Positions 9,219-16,569 of a stretch of DNA of 42,360 nt are shown piece after piece. Both the position numbers and the translations under genes were made by a program. The DNA comes from a bacterium. Its GTDB lineage: Bacteria > Planctomycetota > Planctomycetia > Gemmatales > Gemmataceae. Under the pieces are notes generated by a model, which worked only from the letters and a program-made list of their open reading frames with translations, ran no database searches and was not told where the DNA came from. Position 1 is the stretch's first letter. Every line of letters starts with the position of its first letter. Location: assembly GCA_017308215.1 (NCBI GenBank), contig JAFKFQ010000263.1, forward strand, positions 1 to 42,360, given 5' to 3'.

Positions 9219-9950
9219 TTACTTTACCACTCGGGTGAGTCGCCACATCCCGTAAGGGTTGTGGAACAGGTCGCCGGGCGGGTAGGTCTGACACTCTTCC
9301 GCCGTGATCCGGAAGACCGGGGCCGTGGCGTCCAGGCTGAACGTCTGGCCGGCCGCGAGCGCCGGGGACGACAGCAGCTCGTACAGCTGAAACCGGTGAA
9401 TCAGTTCGCCGGCCTCGTCCGGGCTCGCGTCGGCACCGCCGATCACGATGTCGCGGCAGCCGAGGTGGTGCATCCCGCACGAGAACCACCCGGTCTTACC
9501 GCCGACGCGCGCGACGAAGGCGTGGTACAGGTTCGGGAGGAAGTTGCTGTCGGTCCACTTGCTCCAGAGTTCGGGGCGGGGCGCGAGCCCGGCCGACTCC
9601 ACCTTCACCCCCAGCCCGCCGGCCCGGAGCAGCCCGCGGGCGGCCCGCATCACCTTCCACGCGGCGTCGGTCGAGCCGCCCTCGCCGGTGAGGTACAGCG
9701 TGTGCGTGTGCCGGTCGATCGCGTCGAGCTCGGCCGCCGTGTACCGCCCGCCACCGGCGACCTCGAACGCCCGGCGCATGTGCGGGTCGCGGTCGTAGAC
9801 CTCGAGCTGGAACGAGTCCTGCGTCGCCGCGTCCGTCAGGACCGTGCCCGCGAGCAGGTAGCCGCCGCTCCGCGCGGCGATGTCTTTGACGATGTCAGAC
9901 CGTGTCGGCCACGCGCCGGGCACGCCGACGATGATCCGGGGCTTCTCCAT
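9219..9950 (-). CDS. DUF4261-like protein
   Basis: A 243-residue soluble protein without signal peptide. The pattern fits my memory of the DUF4261 family: an N-terminal IIVGVPGAWPTRSDIVKDIA, a central AGGLGVKVESAGLAPRPELWSKW, and the C-terminal core WFSCGMHHLGCRDIVIGGAD followed by a helix (DEAGELIHRFQLYELL) and a strand pair. Members occur in many bacteria, often as single genes, with no known biochemical function. It separates the DUF1553 and DUF1501 genes, which usually touch each other in planctomycetes. Its ATG lies only 4 bp after the stop codon of a DUF1553 remnant at 9955-10014. The domain name is moderately certain; the reading frame is secure. Confidence 0.72.
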   Translation of the reverse strand: MEKPRIIVGVPGAWPTRSDIVKDIAARSGGYLLAGTVLTDAATQDSFQLEVYDRDPHMRRAFEVAGGGRYTAAELDAIDRHTHTLYLTGEGGSTDAAWKVMRAARGLLRAGGLGVKVESAGLAPRPELWSKWTDSNFLPNLYHAFVARVGGKTGWFSCGMHHLGCRDIVIGGADASPDEAGELIHRFQLYELLSSPALAAGQTFSLDATAPVFRITAEECQTYPPGDLFHNPYGMWRLTRVVK

Positions 9951-9954
9951 ATCG

Positions 9955-10014
9955 TCAATCCAGGTACACGAACTCGTTCAAGTGGAACAGCGCTGGACAC
10001 AGCACGGTCAGTGG
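9955..10014 (-). pseudogene. Remnant of a DUF1553 gene 3' end (last 19 codons)
   Basis: Read on the minus strand, this 60-bp stretch encodes PLTVLCPALFHLNEFVYLD then TGA. The intact DUF1553 gene ends PLTELCRALFNLNEFVYLD then TGA at 10550-10609. The DNA is about 80-85 percent identical over 60 bp. It has no start and no upstream frame of its own, so it is a duplicated scrap. Together with the intact copy it forms a direct repeat flanking the small gene at 10029-10499. Confidence 0.85.
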
Positions 10015-10028
10015 CGTGCCCGTACCCA

Positions 10029-10499
10029 CTACGGCTCCTGCTCAACCACGACCCGCACGGCTGACACCTGCGCGGGGTAAGTCGCCTCGATTTCGCCAGT
10101 CCACCACACGCTGACGACCTGCCCCTCGGCCAGTTCACCGGCCCCGCCTGCCCGCTGCCGGACGACGGTTTCGTTGCCGACCCCGACAATGTACACCGAC
10201 TTCTGTTCGCCCTCGGATTCACTCTGCGACGACTTCTGGCTCGGGTGCTCGGGCGGACGGCAGACCAGCCGAACCACCAGCGAGCCGGGGGACGGCCGGC
10301 GGATTTCCTCGATGAGGCCGTACAACTCCGGCCCTCGTTCCGGCTCCTTCTCAAGTTGGGGAGGTACCGGAGTTTGTTCCACGGGTGGCGGCACGGGCGG
10401 AGGCCGCTGCGGGCGCCTCGCCACGAGCCAGCCGGTTGCAATTCCGGCCCCGTAGGCTATCAGGACCGCGGCCGTGAAGAACGCACTCACCCGGCGCAT
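10029..10499 (-). CDS. Small membrane-anchored protein of unknown function
   Basis: A 156-residue protein. Residues 1-28 (MRRVSAFFTAAVLIAYGAGI and on) form an N-terminal membrane anchor or signal. A proline-rich linker (RPPPVPPPVEQTPVPP) follows, then a charged domain of about 100 residues with alternating beta-strand-like segments: LYGLIEEIRRPSPGSLVVRL, SVYIVGVGNETVVRQ, GQVVSVWWTGEIEATYP. This resembles a small beta-barrel, perhaps OB-like (inference). I do not recognise the family. The gene lies between the intact DUF1553 gene (50 bp upstream) and a duplicated scrap of that gene's 3' end, which suggests arrival by duplication or insertion. Confidence 0.72.
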   Translation of the reverse strand: MRRVSAFFTAAVLIAYGAGIATGWLVARRPQRPPPVPPPVEQTPVPPQLEKEPERGPELYGLIEEIRRPSPGSLVVRLVCRPPEHPSQKSSQSESEGEQKSVYIVGVGNETVVRQRAGGAGELAEGQVVSVWWTGEIEATYPAQVSAVRVVVEQEP

Positions 10500-10549
10500 G
10501 TGACCCTCACCGTGTTCCCCTGTAACGGTTGGGGAACGAGCGTTGGCAG

Positions 10550-12670
10550 TCAGTCCAAGTACACGAACTCGTTCAGGTTGAACAGCGCCCGGCATAGTTC
10601 GGTCAGCGGCGACTCGCGGAGGAACGCCGCCGCCCGCTCGCGCTCCGCCGCCGTCGGCGCCCGGCCCAGCACGAGCTGGTACGCTCGATCCACCCGCGCC
10701 GGCTCGTCGGCGGCCTCGCGCTCCACCCGCGCCGCCAGCGCCTTCGCCGCGGCCATCGCCTCCGCCGAGTTCAGAAGCGACAGCGCTTGTGGCGCCGTCG
10801 TGCTCCGCTCGCGCTTCGGACAGCTCTGGTTGCTGTCCGGCAGGTCGAATGCTTCGAGGAACGGGTCGCGCAGGTTCCGCCGGGCGAACAGGTATACGCT
10901 CCGCCGCGAGTGCTCGCTGGCGTCGGCCGTCGCCGGCACCGGCCGCGACCCGCCGGCGGCGCGCGCCAGTTCGGGCAACACCACGCCCGGCCCGCCGGTC
11001 TTGCGGTTCAGCCGGCCGCTCGCCGCCAGCATGGCGTCGCGCACCGCCTCGCCCTCCAGCCGGAGACGGTTCATCCGCGCGACCAGCGCGTTCGACGGAT
11101 CGACCCGCGCCGCGTCCGCGCTCACCGCCGTCGACTGCTGGTACGTCTCGGACAGCAGCATGAGGCGGTGCATCCGCTTCAGCGTCCACCCGCCCTCGAC
11201 CAGCTCGCACGCCAGCCAGTCGAGCAGTTCCGGGTGCGTCGGCGGTGTGCCCTTCACGCCGAAGTCGCTCGCCGTGGCGACGATGCCGCGGCCGAAGTGG
11301 TGCTGCCAGAGCCGGTTCACAATCACCCGCGCCGTGAGCGGGTTGTCGGCCGACGTGACCCACTTCGCCAGCGCCGCGCGCCGCCCGCTGCCCGGCGGGA
11401 CCGGCGACACCGCGGCGTCCGTCGCGCCCGGCACCAGCGTGGTCGGGAACCCGGGTTGGACCTCGGCGCCCTTGTTGCCGAGCTCGCCGCGCTCCAGCAC
11501 GTGAGTCTTGGGCGGCGGGCCGGGGCGGTCGGTGAGCCCCATCGCCGTCGGCAGCGGGCGCGGCTTCTGCGCGTCGAACGCCTTCAGCTTCGCCCGCAGC
11601 CCGTCGGCGGACTTCTTCTCGTCGGCCGACAGCGTCTTCGCCACCTCGGCGTCGACCACGCGGACCTTCGCCATCGACTGCTCGACCAACTCGATCTGCC
11701 CGCCGGTGCGCTTGTCGGCCGGCGTGCGGTGCGCGGCCTGGGTGTCGGCGGGCAGCTTGGCGAGCTTCGCCTCGAACAGCTTCTGCCGGTGCGGCGCCTC
11801 CACGGCGTCGAGCGCGGCGCGTACGTCCTTCGTGGCCGCCTGGTAGCGCGTCTCGGCGTCGGCGTGCGCCTGCCGCTCGGCGGGGGTGGCGACGGCGAGG
11901 TCGGTGCGGAACGCGGCGGGGGCGAAGAACGCCTGGAAGCGGAAGTAGTCGGCCTGCGGGATGGGCTCGAACTTGTGGTCGTGACAGCGGGCGCAGGTGA
12001 GCGTGAGCCCGAGGAACGCGAGCGCGGCGGTGTCGGTCATATCGTTGAGCGTGTTCAGCCGCCGCTGCGCCTGGTCGGACGAGTCGGTCATGTCCGGGCC
12101 GAGCAGGTTGAACCCGGTGGCGACGCGCGCGGCCGGGTCGCCGCCGAACACCTCGTCGCCGGCCAACTGCTCGGTGACGAAGCGGTCGTAGGGCACGTCG
12201 GCGTTGAGCGCGCGGATGACGTAGTCGCGGTAGCGCCACGCATCGGGGCGCGGCTCGTCGAACTCGTACCCGTTGGTGTCGGCGTAGCGGGCGAGGTCGA
12301 GCCAGTGCCGCCCCCACCGCTCCCCGTAGTGCGTCGACGCGAGCAGCCGATCGACCACCTTCGCCCACGCCCCGGGCGAGGTGTCGCGGACGAACGCCTC
12401 GACTTCCTCGGGCGTCGGCGGCAGGCCGGTGAGATCGAACGTGACGCGGCGGACGAGCGCTTCCGGCGTGGCGCGCGGCGCCGGCGCGAGCTTCGCCGCG
12501 TCGAGCTTCGCGCGGATGAAGGCGTCGATGGGGTTCGCCGGCCGCGTCCCGGCGACGACCGGCACCGCCGGCCGCGTCGGCTTCTTCCAGGCCCAGTGAG
12601 CCTTCCCCTCGTCCGCCCGCAGCGGCGACGCGAGGACGAGTACGGCGAGAGCAGGGAGGTAGCGCGGCAT
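10550..12670 (-). CDS. DUF1549/DUF1553 protein, short form without the PSCyt1 cytochrome domain
   Basis: A 706-residue exported protein. A signal peptide (MPRYLPALAVLVLASPLRAD) leads into DUF1549 (NPIDAFIRAKLDAAKL, RRVTFDLTGLPPTPEEVEAF, YGERWGRHWLDLARYADTNG), which contains the CARCHDHKFEPIPQADYFRF cysteine/histidine motif near residue 240. A lysine-rich coiled segment of about 130 residues follows, then DUF1553 (NPLTARVIVNRLWQHHFGRG, RLEGEAVRDAMLAASGRLN, APQALSLLNSAEA, FNLNEFVYLD). Many planctomycete relatives carry an N-terminal CxxCH domain (PSCyt1), which is absent here. The family nearly always accompanies DUF1501 genes; here the partner is at 7808-9214 with two genes between them. The ATG at 12670 is preferred over an upstream GTG because the signal peptide begins there. 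The enzymatic role is unknown. Confidence 0.93.
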   Translation of the reverse strand: MPRYLPALAVLVLASPLRADEGKAHWAWKKPTRPAVPVVAGTRPANPIDAFIRAKLDAAKLAPAPRATPEALVRRVTFDLTGLPPTPEEVEAFVRDTSPGAWAKVVDRLLASTHYGERWGRHWLDLARYADTNGYEFDEPRPDAWRYRDYVIRALNADVPYDRFVTEQLAGDEVFGGDPAARVATGFNLLGPDMTDSSDQAQRRLNTLNDMTDTAALAFLGLTLTCARCHDHKFEPIPQADYFRFQAFFAPAAFRTDLAVATPAERQAHADAETRYQAATKDVRAALDAVEAPHRQKLFEAKLAKLPADTQAAHRTPADKRTGGQIELVEQSMAKVRVVDAEVAKTLSADEKKSADGLRAKLKAFDAQKPRPLPTAMGLTDRPGPPPKTHVLERGELGNKGAEVQPGFPTTLVPGATDAAVSPVPPGSGRRAALAKWVTSADNPLTARVIVNRLWQHHFGRGIVATASDFGVKGTPPTHPELLDWLACELVEGGWTLKRMHRLMLLSETYQQSTAVSADAARVDPSNALVARMNRLRLEGEAVRDAMLAASGRLNRKTGGPGVVLPELARAAGGSRPVPATADASEHSRRSVYLFARRNLRDPFLEAFDLPDSNQSCPKRERSTTAPQALSLLNSAEAMAAAKALAARVEREAADEPARVDRAYQLVLGRAPTAAERERAAAFLRESPLTELCRALFNLNEFVYLD

Positions 12671-12800
12671 CGTGGCGAGCGGTGGGGAGGGCGGGGCCAA
12701 CCCTTCGAGTGTCCCGGCTGCGCGGGCGGATGTCAACGGCGTGTTGGACGGAGCCGTCCCATACCGTCGGCGCCCACGACGGGCGCCGACGAACCGACCG

Positions 12801-13091
12801 TCACGTCAGCAGCTTGACCAGAGCGTAGGTCAAGCCGATGAGCAGCCCCGACACCAGCCCGATCCGCGCATCGTGGCGGACGATGGCGACGGCCCGGCGC
12901 ACCGTGACGACGGCCGGGTCGCGGACCTGCTCCATCAAGGCCAGCACGACCACCAGCCCGTGCGCGACGCCGGCGGCGAGCCCTTCCAACACGCACAACA
13001 CGACGATTTCGCAGCACACGCCGTTGCACGCAGCGCACAGCTCGATACCCAGCACCAGCAACACCAGGAGCCACTTGAGGGTCATCAACAT
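12801..13091 (-). CDS. Small membrane protein of unknown function
   Basis: A 96-residue protein from the ATG at 13091 (an in-frame GTG lies at 13106). Two or three hydrophobic segments are visible: residues of about 3-30 (TLKWLLVLLVLGIELCAACN), 32-56 (EIVVLCVLEGLAAGVAHGLV) and a C-terminal one (IGLVSGLLIGLTYALVKLL). Four cysteines cluster in CAACNGVCC. GGAG stands about eight bases before the ATG. It is transcribed away from the NB-ARC gene, 167 bp apart, so a shared regulatory region is possible. I do not recognise a family. A membrane effector role beside the NLR-like protein is only a guess from position. Confidence 0.6.
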   Translation of the reverse strand: MLMTLKWLLVLLVLGIELCAACNGVCCEIVVLCVLEGLAAGVAHGLVVVLALMEQVRDPAVVTVRRAVAIVRHDARIGLVSGLLIGLTYALVKLLT

Positions 13092-13258
13092 CGGAGTTCT
13101 CCACACGAATTCGAGGTTTGGGTGAAGCCTTGCCCGCGTCGTCCGTCAGCGGTTAGGCTGGATGTTCCACACGACACGCGAATCCTAAATCCGATGTGCG
13201 GTGCGTTCGCGGTCCCAACCGCGGTGGGTCCGTGGTGACTTTGCGGTGAGGTGATGGA

Positions 13259-15319
13259 ATGGCGGGTAGCGGGCGAAGTCGGCCGAGCTACAAGCCCGAC
13301 GCAGACCTCATCCGCCAGGAGCGCGAGCGGTCCGGGCTGAGCATTGTGGACTTCGCGGCCGAATGCAAAATCGGCGAGAAGACGCTGCTGAAAGTACTGG
13401 CGGGCGAGGCAGTCGATTTCGCCACGCTGGACAAGCTCGCCGCCAAGCTAAAGATCAATCACTGGCATGAGCTGCTTGCGGTCGAGGAACGAGCGAAGCT
13501 GGCTCCCGTCTCATCGGCGCCGCCGCCGCCCGGGCCGCCGCTTGTCGTGAACCGCCTCGCCCAGCTCCCGGCCGTAGTCGCGGACTTCACCGGGCGCGCG
13601 GACGAGGCCCGCCGCATGGCCGCGCTCCTCCGCGGGGACGGCGGACGGGGCGGGGTGTCGGCGCTGCGCGGGATGGGCGGCGTCGGGAAGACGAGTCTCG
13701 CGGTGAAGGTCGCCCACGAAGTCCGCGACCGCTTCCCCGACGCCCAACTGGTGGTCGATCTCCGCGGCACGTCCGACCAGCCGATGACCGCTGCCGAGGC
13801 GATGGCGCGCGTCGTCCGCGACTTCCACCCGGAGCAGGGGAAGCTCCCCGACGCCGCCGCCGACTTGCTCCCGCTCTACCGGAGCGTGCTGGCCGGCAAG
13901 CGCGTGCTGATCGTCCTCGACAACGCGAAGGACGAGGACCAAGTGCAGCTCCTCGTCACCGCCCCGCCGCCGGCCGGGTTCATCGTCACCAGCCGGGCCG
14001 CGCTCGCGCTGGACGGGGTGGAAGCCGTCCGCCTGGACGTGCTGCCGCCGGCCGAGGCGCTGGCGCTGCTCCGCGGCATTGTTGGCCCGAAGGAGACGGA
14101 CGCCGAGCTCCGCGCGGTGGCGGATCTGTGCGGCCGACTGCCGCTGGCGCTGCGGGTCGCCGGCGACTTCCTCCGCCTCCACCCGAACTGGTCGGTGCCG
14201 CGCTACATTGCCGCACTCGCGGACGAAGCCCAGCGCCTGGAACGCCTGAAGGGAAAGGCGAAGGACAAGGACGTGGAAGCGGTGCTGAGCCTGAGCGCCG
14301 CGGAGTTGGTGAAGGCGAACCCGGAGCAGGCCGAGCGCTGGCAGATGCTCTCCGTCTTCCCCGCCGACTTCAACGCCGTCGCCGTCGCCGTCGTATGGGA
14401 TCTGAAGACCGGCGACGAGCCCGACACTGACATGGCAGTGGACGAGTTGACTGCGTTCCTGGACCGCAGCCTGATCGAGTACGACGAGCCGACCGACCGC
14501 TACAGCCTCCACGACCTGATGCGCCCGATCGCCCGCGACTCCTTCGCGGGCGACCACCCCCGTCAAGCTGGCACGGCCGATCGCCTGCGCGGCGCCGAAC
14601 GCCGCTTCGCACGGCATTACTGTGAGGTGTTAGCGGCTGCCAACGACCTTTACTTGAAGGGGCACGACGACGTTCTGAAAGGGTTGGCGCTGTACGACTG
14701 GGAAGCGGCCAACATCCAGGCCGGCTGGAACTGGCCACGCGAGAAGCGAACGATCGATCTGCGTGCCACAGAGTTATCTCGGGATTGCCCCAATAAGGGC
14801 GCGCACGTTCTGTCTCTCCGGCTACCTGCCCGGACTCAGATCGTGTGGCTAGAAGGCTCGGTCGAAGCCTGTCGCAGGCTCGGCGACCGGCGGGGCGAGG
14901 GGGCTGCCCTGGGGAACCTGGGGAACGCCCACCGCGACCTCGGGGACGCTCGCGCCGCCATCACCTTCTACGAGCAGCGGTTGGTCATCGCCCGGGAGAT
15001 CGGCGACCGGCGGGGCGAGGGGAACGCCCTGGGGAGCCTGGGGAGCACCCACTACTCCCTCGGGGACACTCGCGCCGCCATCACCTTCTACGAGCAGCGG
15101 TTGGTCATCGCTCGGGAGATCGGCGACCGGCACGGGGAAACTAACGCGAACTGGAATATGGCCATTGTCCTGCGTTACCTTGGCCGGCACCGTGAGGCGA
15201 TCCCGTTCGCCGAGCAGTCGCTGGCGTTCTTCGAGTCGATCGGGCATTCGTGCGTCGAGGAAGACCGCCAGACGCTTGCCCGGTGGCGTGCCGAGGCCGA
15301 GGCGGCCGAGTCCGGGTGA
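13259..15319 (+). CDS. HTH-NB-ARC-TPR STAND ATPase (NLR-like)
   Basis: A 686-residue cytoplasmic protein. Residues of about 12-70 are an Xre-like helix-turn-helix (LIRQERERSGLSIVDFAAEC, KTLLKVLAGE). A proline linker precedes the NB-ARC ATPase: P-loop GMGGVGKT at 138-145, Walker B VLIVLDNAKD at 216-225, an arginine sensor in GFIVTSRAAL, the GLPL-like GRLPLALRVAGDFL near 290, and the MHD-like YSLHDLMRP near 415, followed by a winged-helix linker. Residues of about 540-680 are tetratricopeptide repeats in 40-residue units. STAND ATPases of this plan switch on when the TPRs bind a ligand, and act as transcription regulators or in phage defence. No separate toxic effector domain is visible, and the N-terminal HTH favours a regulatory output (inference). 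The ATG at 13259 follows GAGGTG. Confidence 0.9.
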   Translation: MAGSGRSRPSYKPDADLIRQERERSGLSIVDFAAECKIGEKTLLKVLAGEAVDFATLDKLAAKLKINHWHELLAVEERAKLAPVSSAPPPPGPPLVVNRLAQLPAVVADFTGRADEARRMAALLRGDGGRGGVSALRGMGGVGKTSLAVKVAHEVRDRFPDAQLVVDLRGTSDQPMTAAEAMARVVRDFHPEQGKLPDAAADLLPLYRSVLAGKRVLIVLDNAKDEDQVQLLVTAPPPAGFIVTSRAALALDGVEAVRLDVLPPAEALALLRGIVGPKETDAELRAVADLCGRLPLALRVAGDFLRLHPNWSVPRYIAALADEAQRLERLKGKAKDKDVEAVLSLSAAELVKANPEQAERWQMLSVFPADFNAVAVAVVWDLKTGDEPDTDMAVDELTAFLDRSLIEYDEPTDRYSLHDLMRPIARDSFAGDHPRQAGTADRLRGAERRFARHYCEVLAAANDLYLKGHDDVLKGLALYDWEAANIQAGWNWPREKRTIDLRATELSRDCPNKGAHVLSLRLPARTQIVWLEGSVEACRRLGDRRGEGAALGNLGNAHRDLGDARAAITFYEQRLVIAREIGDRRGEGNALGSLGSTHYSLGDTRAAITFYEQRLVIAREIGDRHGETNANWNMAIVLRYLGRHREAIPFAEQSLAFFESIGHSCVEEDRQTLARWRAEAEAAESG
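14881..15120 (+). repeat. Two 120-bp direct repeats encoding TPR units
   Basis: 14881-15000 and 15001-15120 are tandem units of exactly 120 bp (40 codons) with 12 differences. The first 12 bp of a third unit follow at 15121 before it diverges. They lie inside the NB-ARC gene and keep its frame, so the unit number could change by recombination without breaking the protein. Confidence 0.9.
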
Positions 15320-15355
15320 GCTGGCTGAGCCTGCGGCCGGTGCAGGTGGGAATCT

Positions 15356-15375
15356 CGCCCGAATCTGGTCGGGCG
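15356..15375 (+). terminator. Hairpin downstream of the NB-ARC gene
   Basis: A 7-bp perfect stem CGCCCGA / TCGGGCG with a 6-base loop, 37 bp after the NB-ARC stop. No uridine run follows, so the terminator call is weak. Confidence 0.35.
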
Positions 15376-15500
15376 CGAATTTCGTGCCCGGCGGCCGATC
15401 TGTTCCGCCATCGGCCACACTTTATACACACACGACGGAACCGCTGCCGACACTTGTGCTAGGGTTGGGGACTTTACCCGACCCTCACCGGAGGACCACC

Positions 15501-16451
15501 GTGACCGCCTGTGACCTCCCCCCCGACCAGGCCCAGCCGGCCGCGGCCGCCGAGACGCACACCATCCTCGTCGTGGACGACTCGCCCGTCGCCCGCCGGC
15601 TCGCCGGCCGCGTGCTGGAGAAAGACCCGGCGCTGCGCGTCGAGTACGCCAACGACGGCGACGAGGCGCTGGCCGCCATCGCCGAGCGCCGACCCGCCGC
15701 CGTGGTCACCGACCTCGAAATGCCGGGGATGAGTGGGCTCGACCTGGTCCGCGCCGTCCGCGAGGCGCACCCGGGGCTGCCGGTCATCCTGATGACCGGC
15801 GGCGGCAGCGAGGACACCGCCGTCGAGGCGCTGCGGGCCGGGGCAGCGAACTACGTCGCCAAGAAGAACCTGGCGCAAGACTTGGTGACGACCGTCGAAC
15901 ACGTGCTCGCCGCCGCCCGCGTCGACCGCCGCCAGCAACGACTGCTCGGGTCGCTGACGCACGTGGAATGCCGGCTGGAGCTGGAGAATGACCCGGCGCT
16001 CGTGCCGCCGCTGGTCGAGTACCTCCAGGGGCACGTGTCGCAGCTCGGCGTGTGTGGCCCATCGGACCGGGTGCGCGTCGGGGTGGCGCTGGAGGAGGCG
16101 CTGCTGAACGGCCTGTACCACGGCAACCTGGAGCTGAGCTCGGACCTGCGGCAGGACGGGAGCGGGACGTTCGAACGGCTGGCCGCCGAGCGCCGGTTCC
16201 GGGCGCCCTACGCCGCCCGCCGGCTGCACGTCGCGGTGACGGTGTCAACGGCGGAGGCGGTGTTCGTGATCCGCGATGAGGGGCCGGGGTTCGACGTATC
16301 GAAGGTGCCCGACCCGACCGACCCGGAGAATCTAGAGAAGGCCAGCGGCCGCGGCCTGCTCCTCATCCGGGCGTTCATGGACGACGTGCGGCACAACGCC
16401 ACCGGGAACGAGATCACGTTGGTCAAGCGGCCGGAAGGCGCTGCCGCCTGA
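15501..16451 (+). CDS. Response regulator receiver fused to RsbW-type ATPase domain
   Basis: A 316-residue cytoplasmic protein. Residues of about 20-140 form a receiver: acidic pair in ILVVDDSPVARR, phosphorylation Asp in VVTDLEMPGMSGLDL, switch Thr in VILMTGGGSED and Lys in NYVAKKNL. A helical linker leads to an HATPase_c_2 (anti-sigma kinase-like) domain at about 160-310: the N-box VGVALEEALLNGLYHGNLEL, G1 IRDEGPGFDVSKV and G2 ASGRGLLLIRAFMDDV. Such proteins probably couple phosphorelay input to serine kinase or partner-switching output (inference). The GTG at 15501 is chosen because GGAGG lies at 15490-15494, six bases upstream, and the receiver begins soon after. Its cognate histidine kinase is not in the window. 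Confidence 0.92.
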   Translation: MTACDLPPDQAQPAAAAETHTILVVDDSPVARRLAGRVLEKDPALRVEYANDGDEALAAIAERRPAAVVTDLEMPGMSGLDLVRAVREAHPGLPVILMTGGGSEDTAVEALRAGAANYVAKKNLAQDLVTTVEHVLAAARVDRRQQRLLGSLTHVECRLELENDPALVPPLVEYLQGHVSQLGVCGPSDRVRVGVALEEALLNGLYHGNLELSSDLRQDGSGTFERLAAERRFRAPYAARRLHVAVTVSTAEAVFVIRDEGPGFDVSKVPDPTDPENLEKASGRGLLLIRAFMDDVRHNATGNEITLVKRPEGAAA

Positions 16452-16569
16452 CCGACTCCCGGCTGGGCGGTCGACGCGACCGCCGGATACAATCGCTTCC
16501 GGCTACGCTTCGGCCCGACCGGCAGTCCGGCAACGCCCCGCGCCCGGGCCGACACGCCGGAGGGACGAA

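Noticed and set aside
10029..12368. A 779-codon frame extending the small membrane gene upstream across DUF1553
   Set aside because: The upstream part is an antisense-like shadow in a different frame of the DUF1553 gene. The real gene begins at the ATG at 10499 with a membrane anchor.
16452..16569. A purine riboswitch before the NCS2 permease gene
   Set aside because: The 118-bp leader shows no purine-aptamer core or clear three-way junction, and the space is used up by the ribosome site and ordinary GC-rich sequence.
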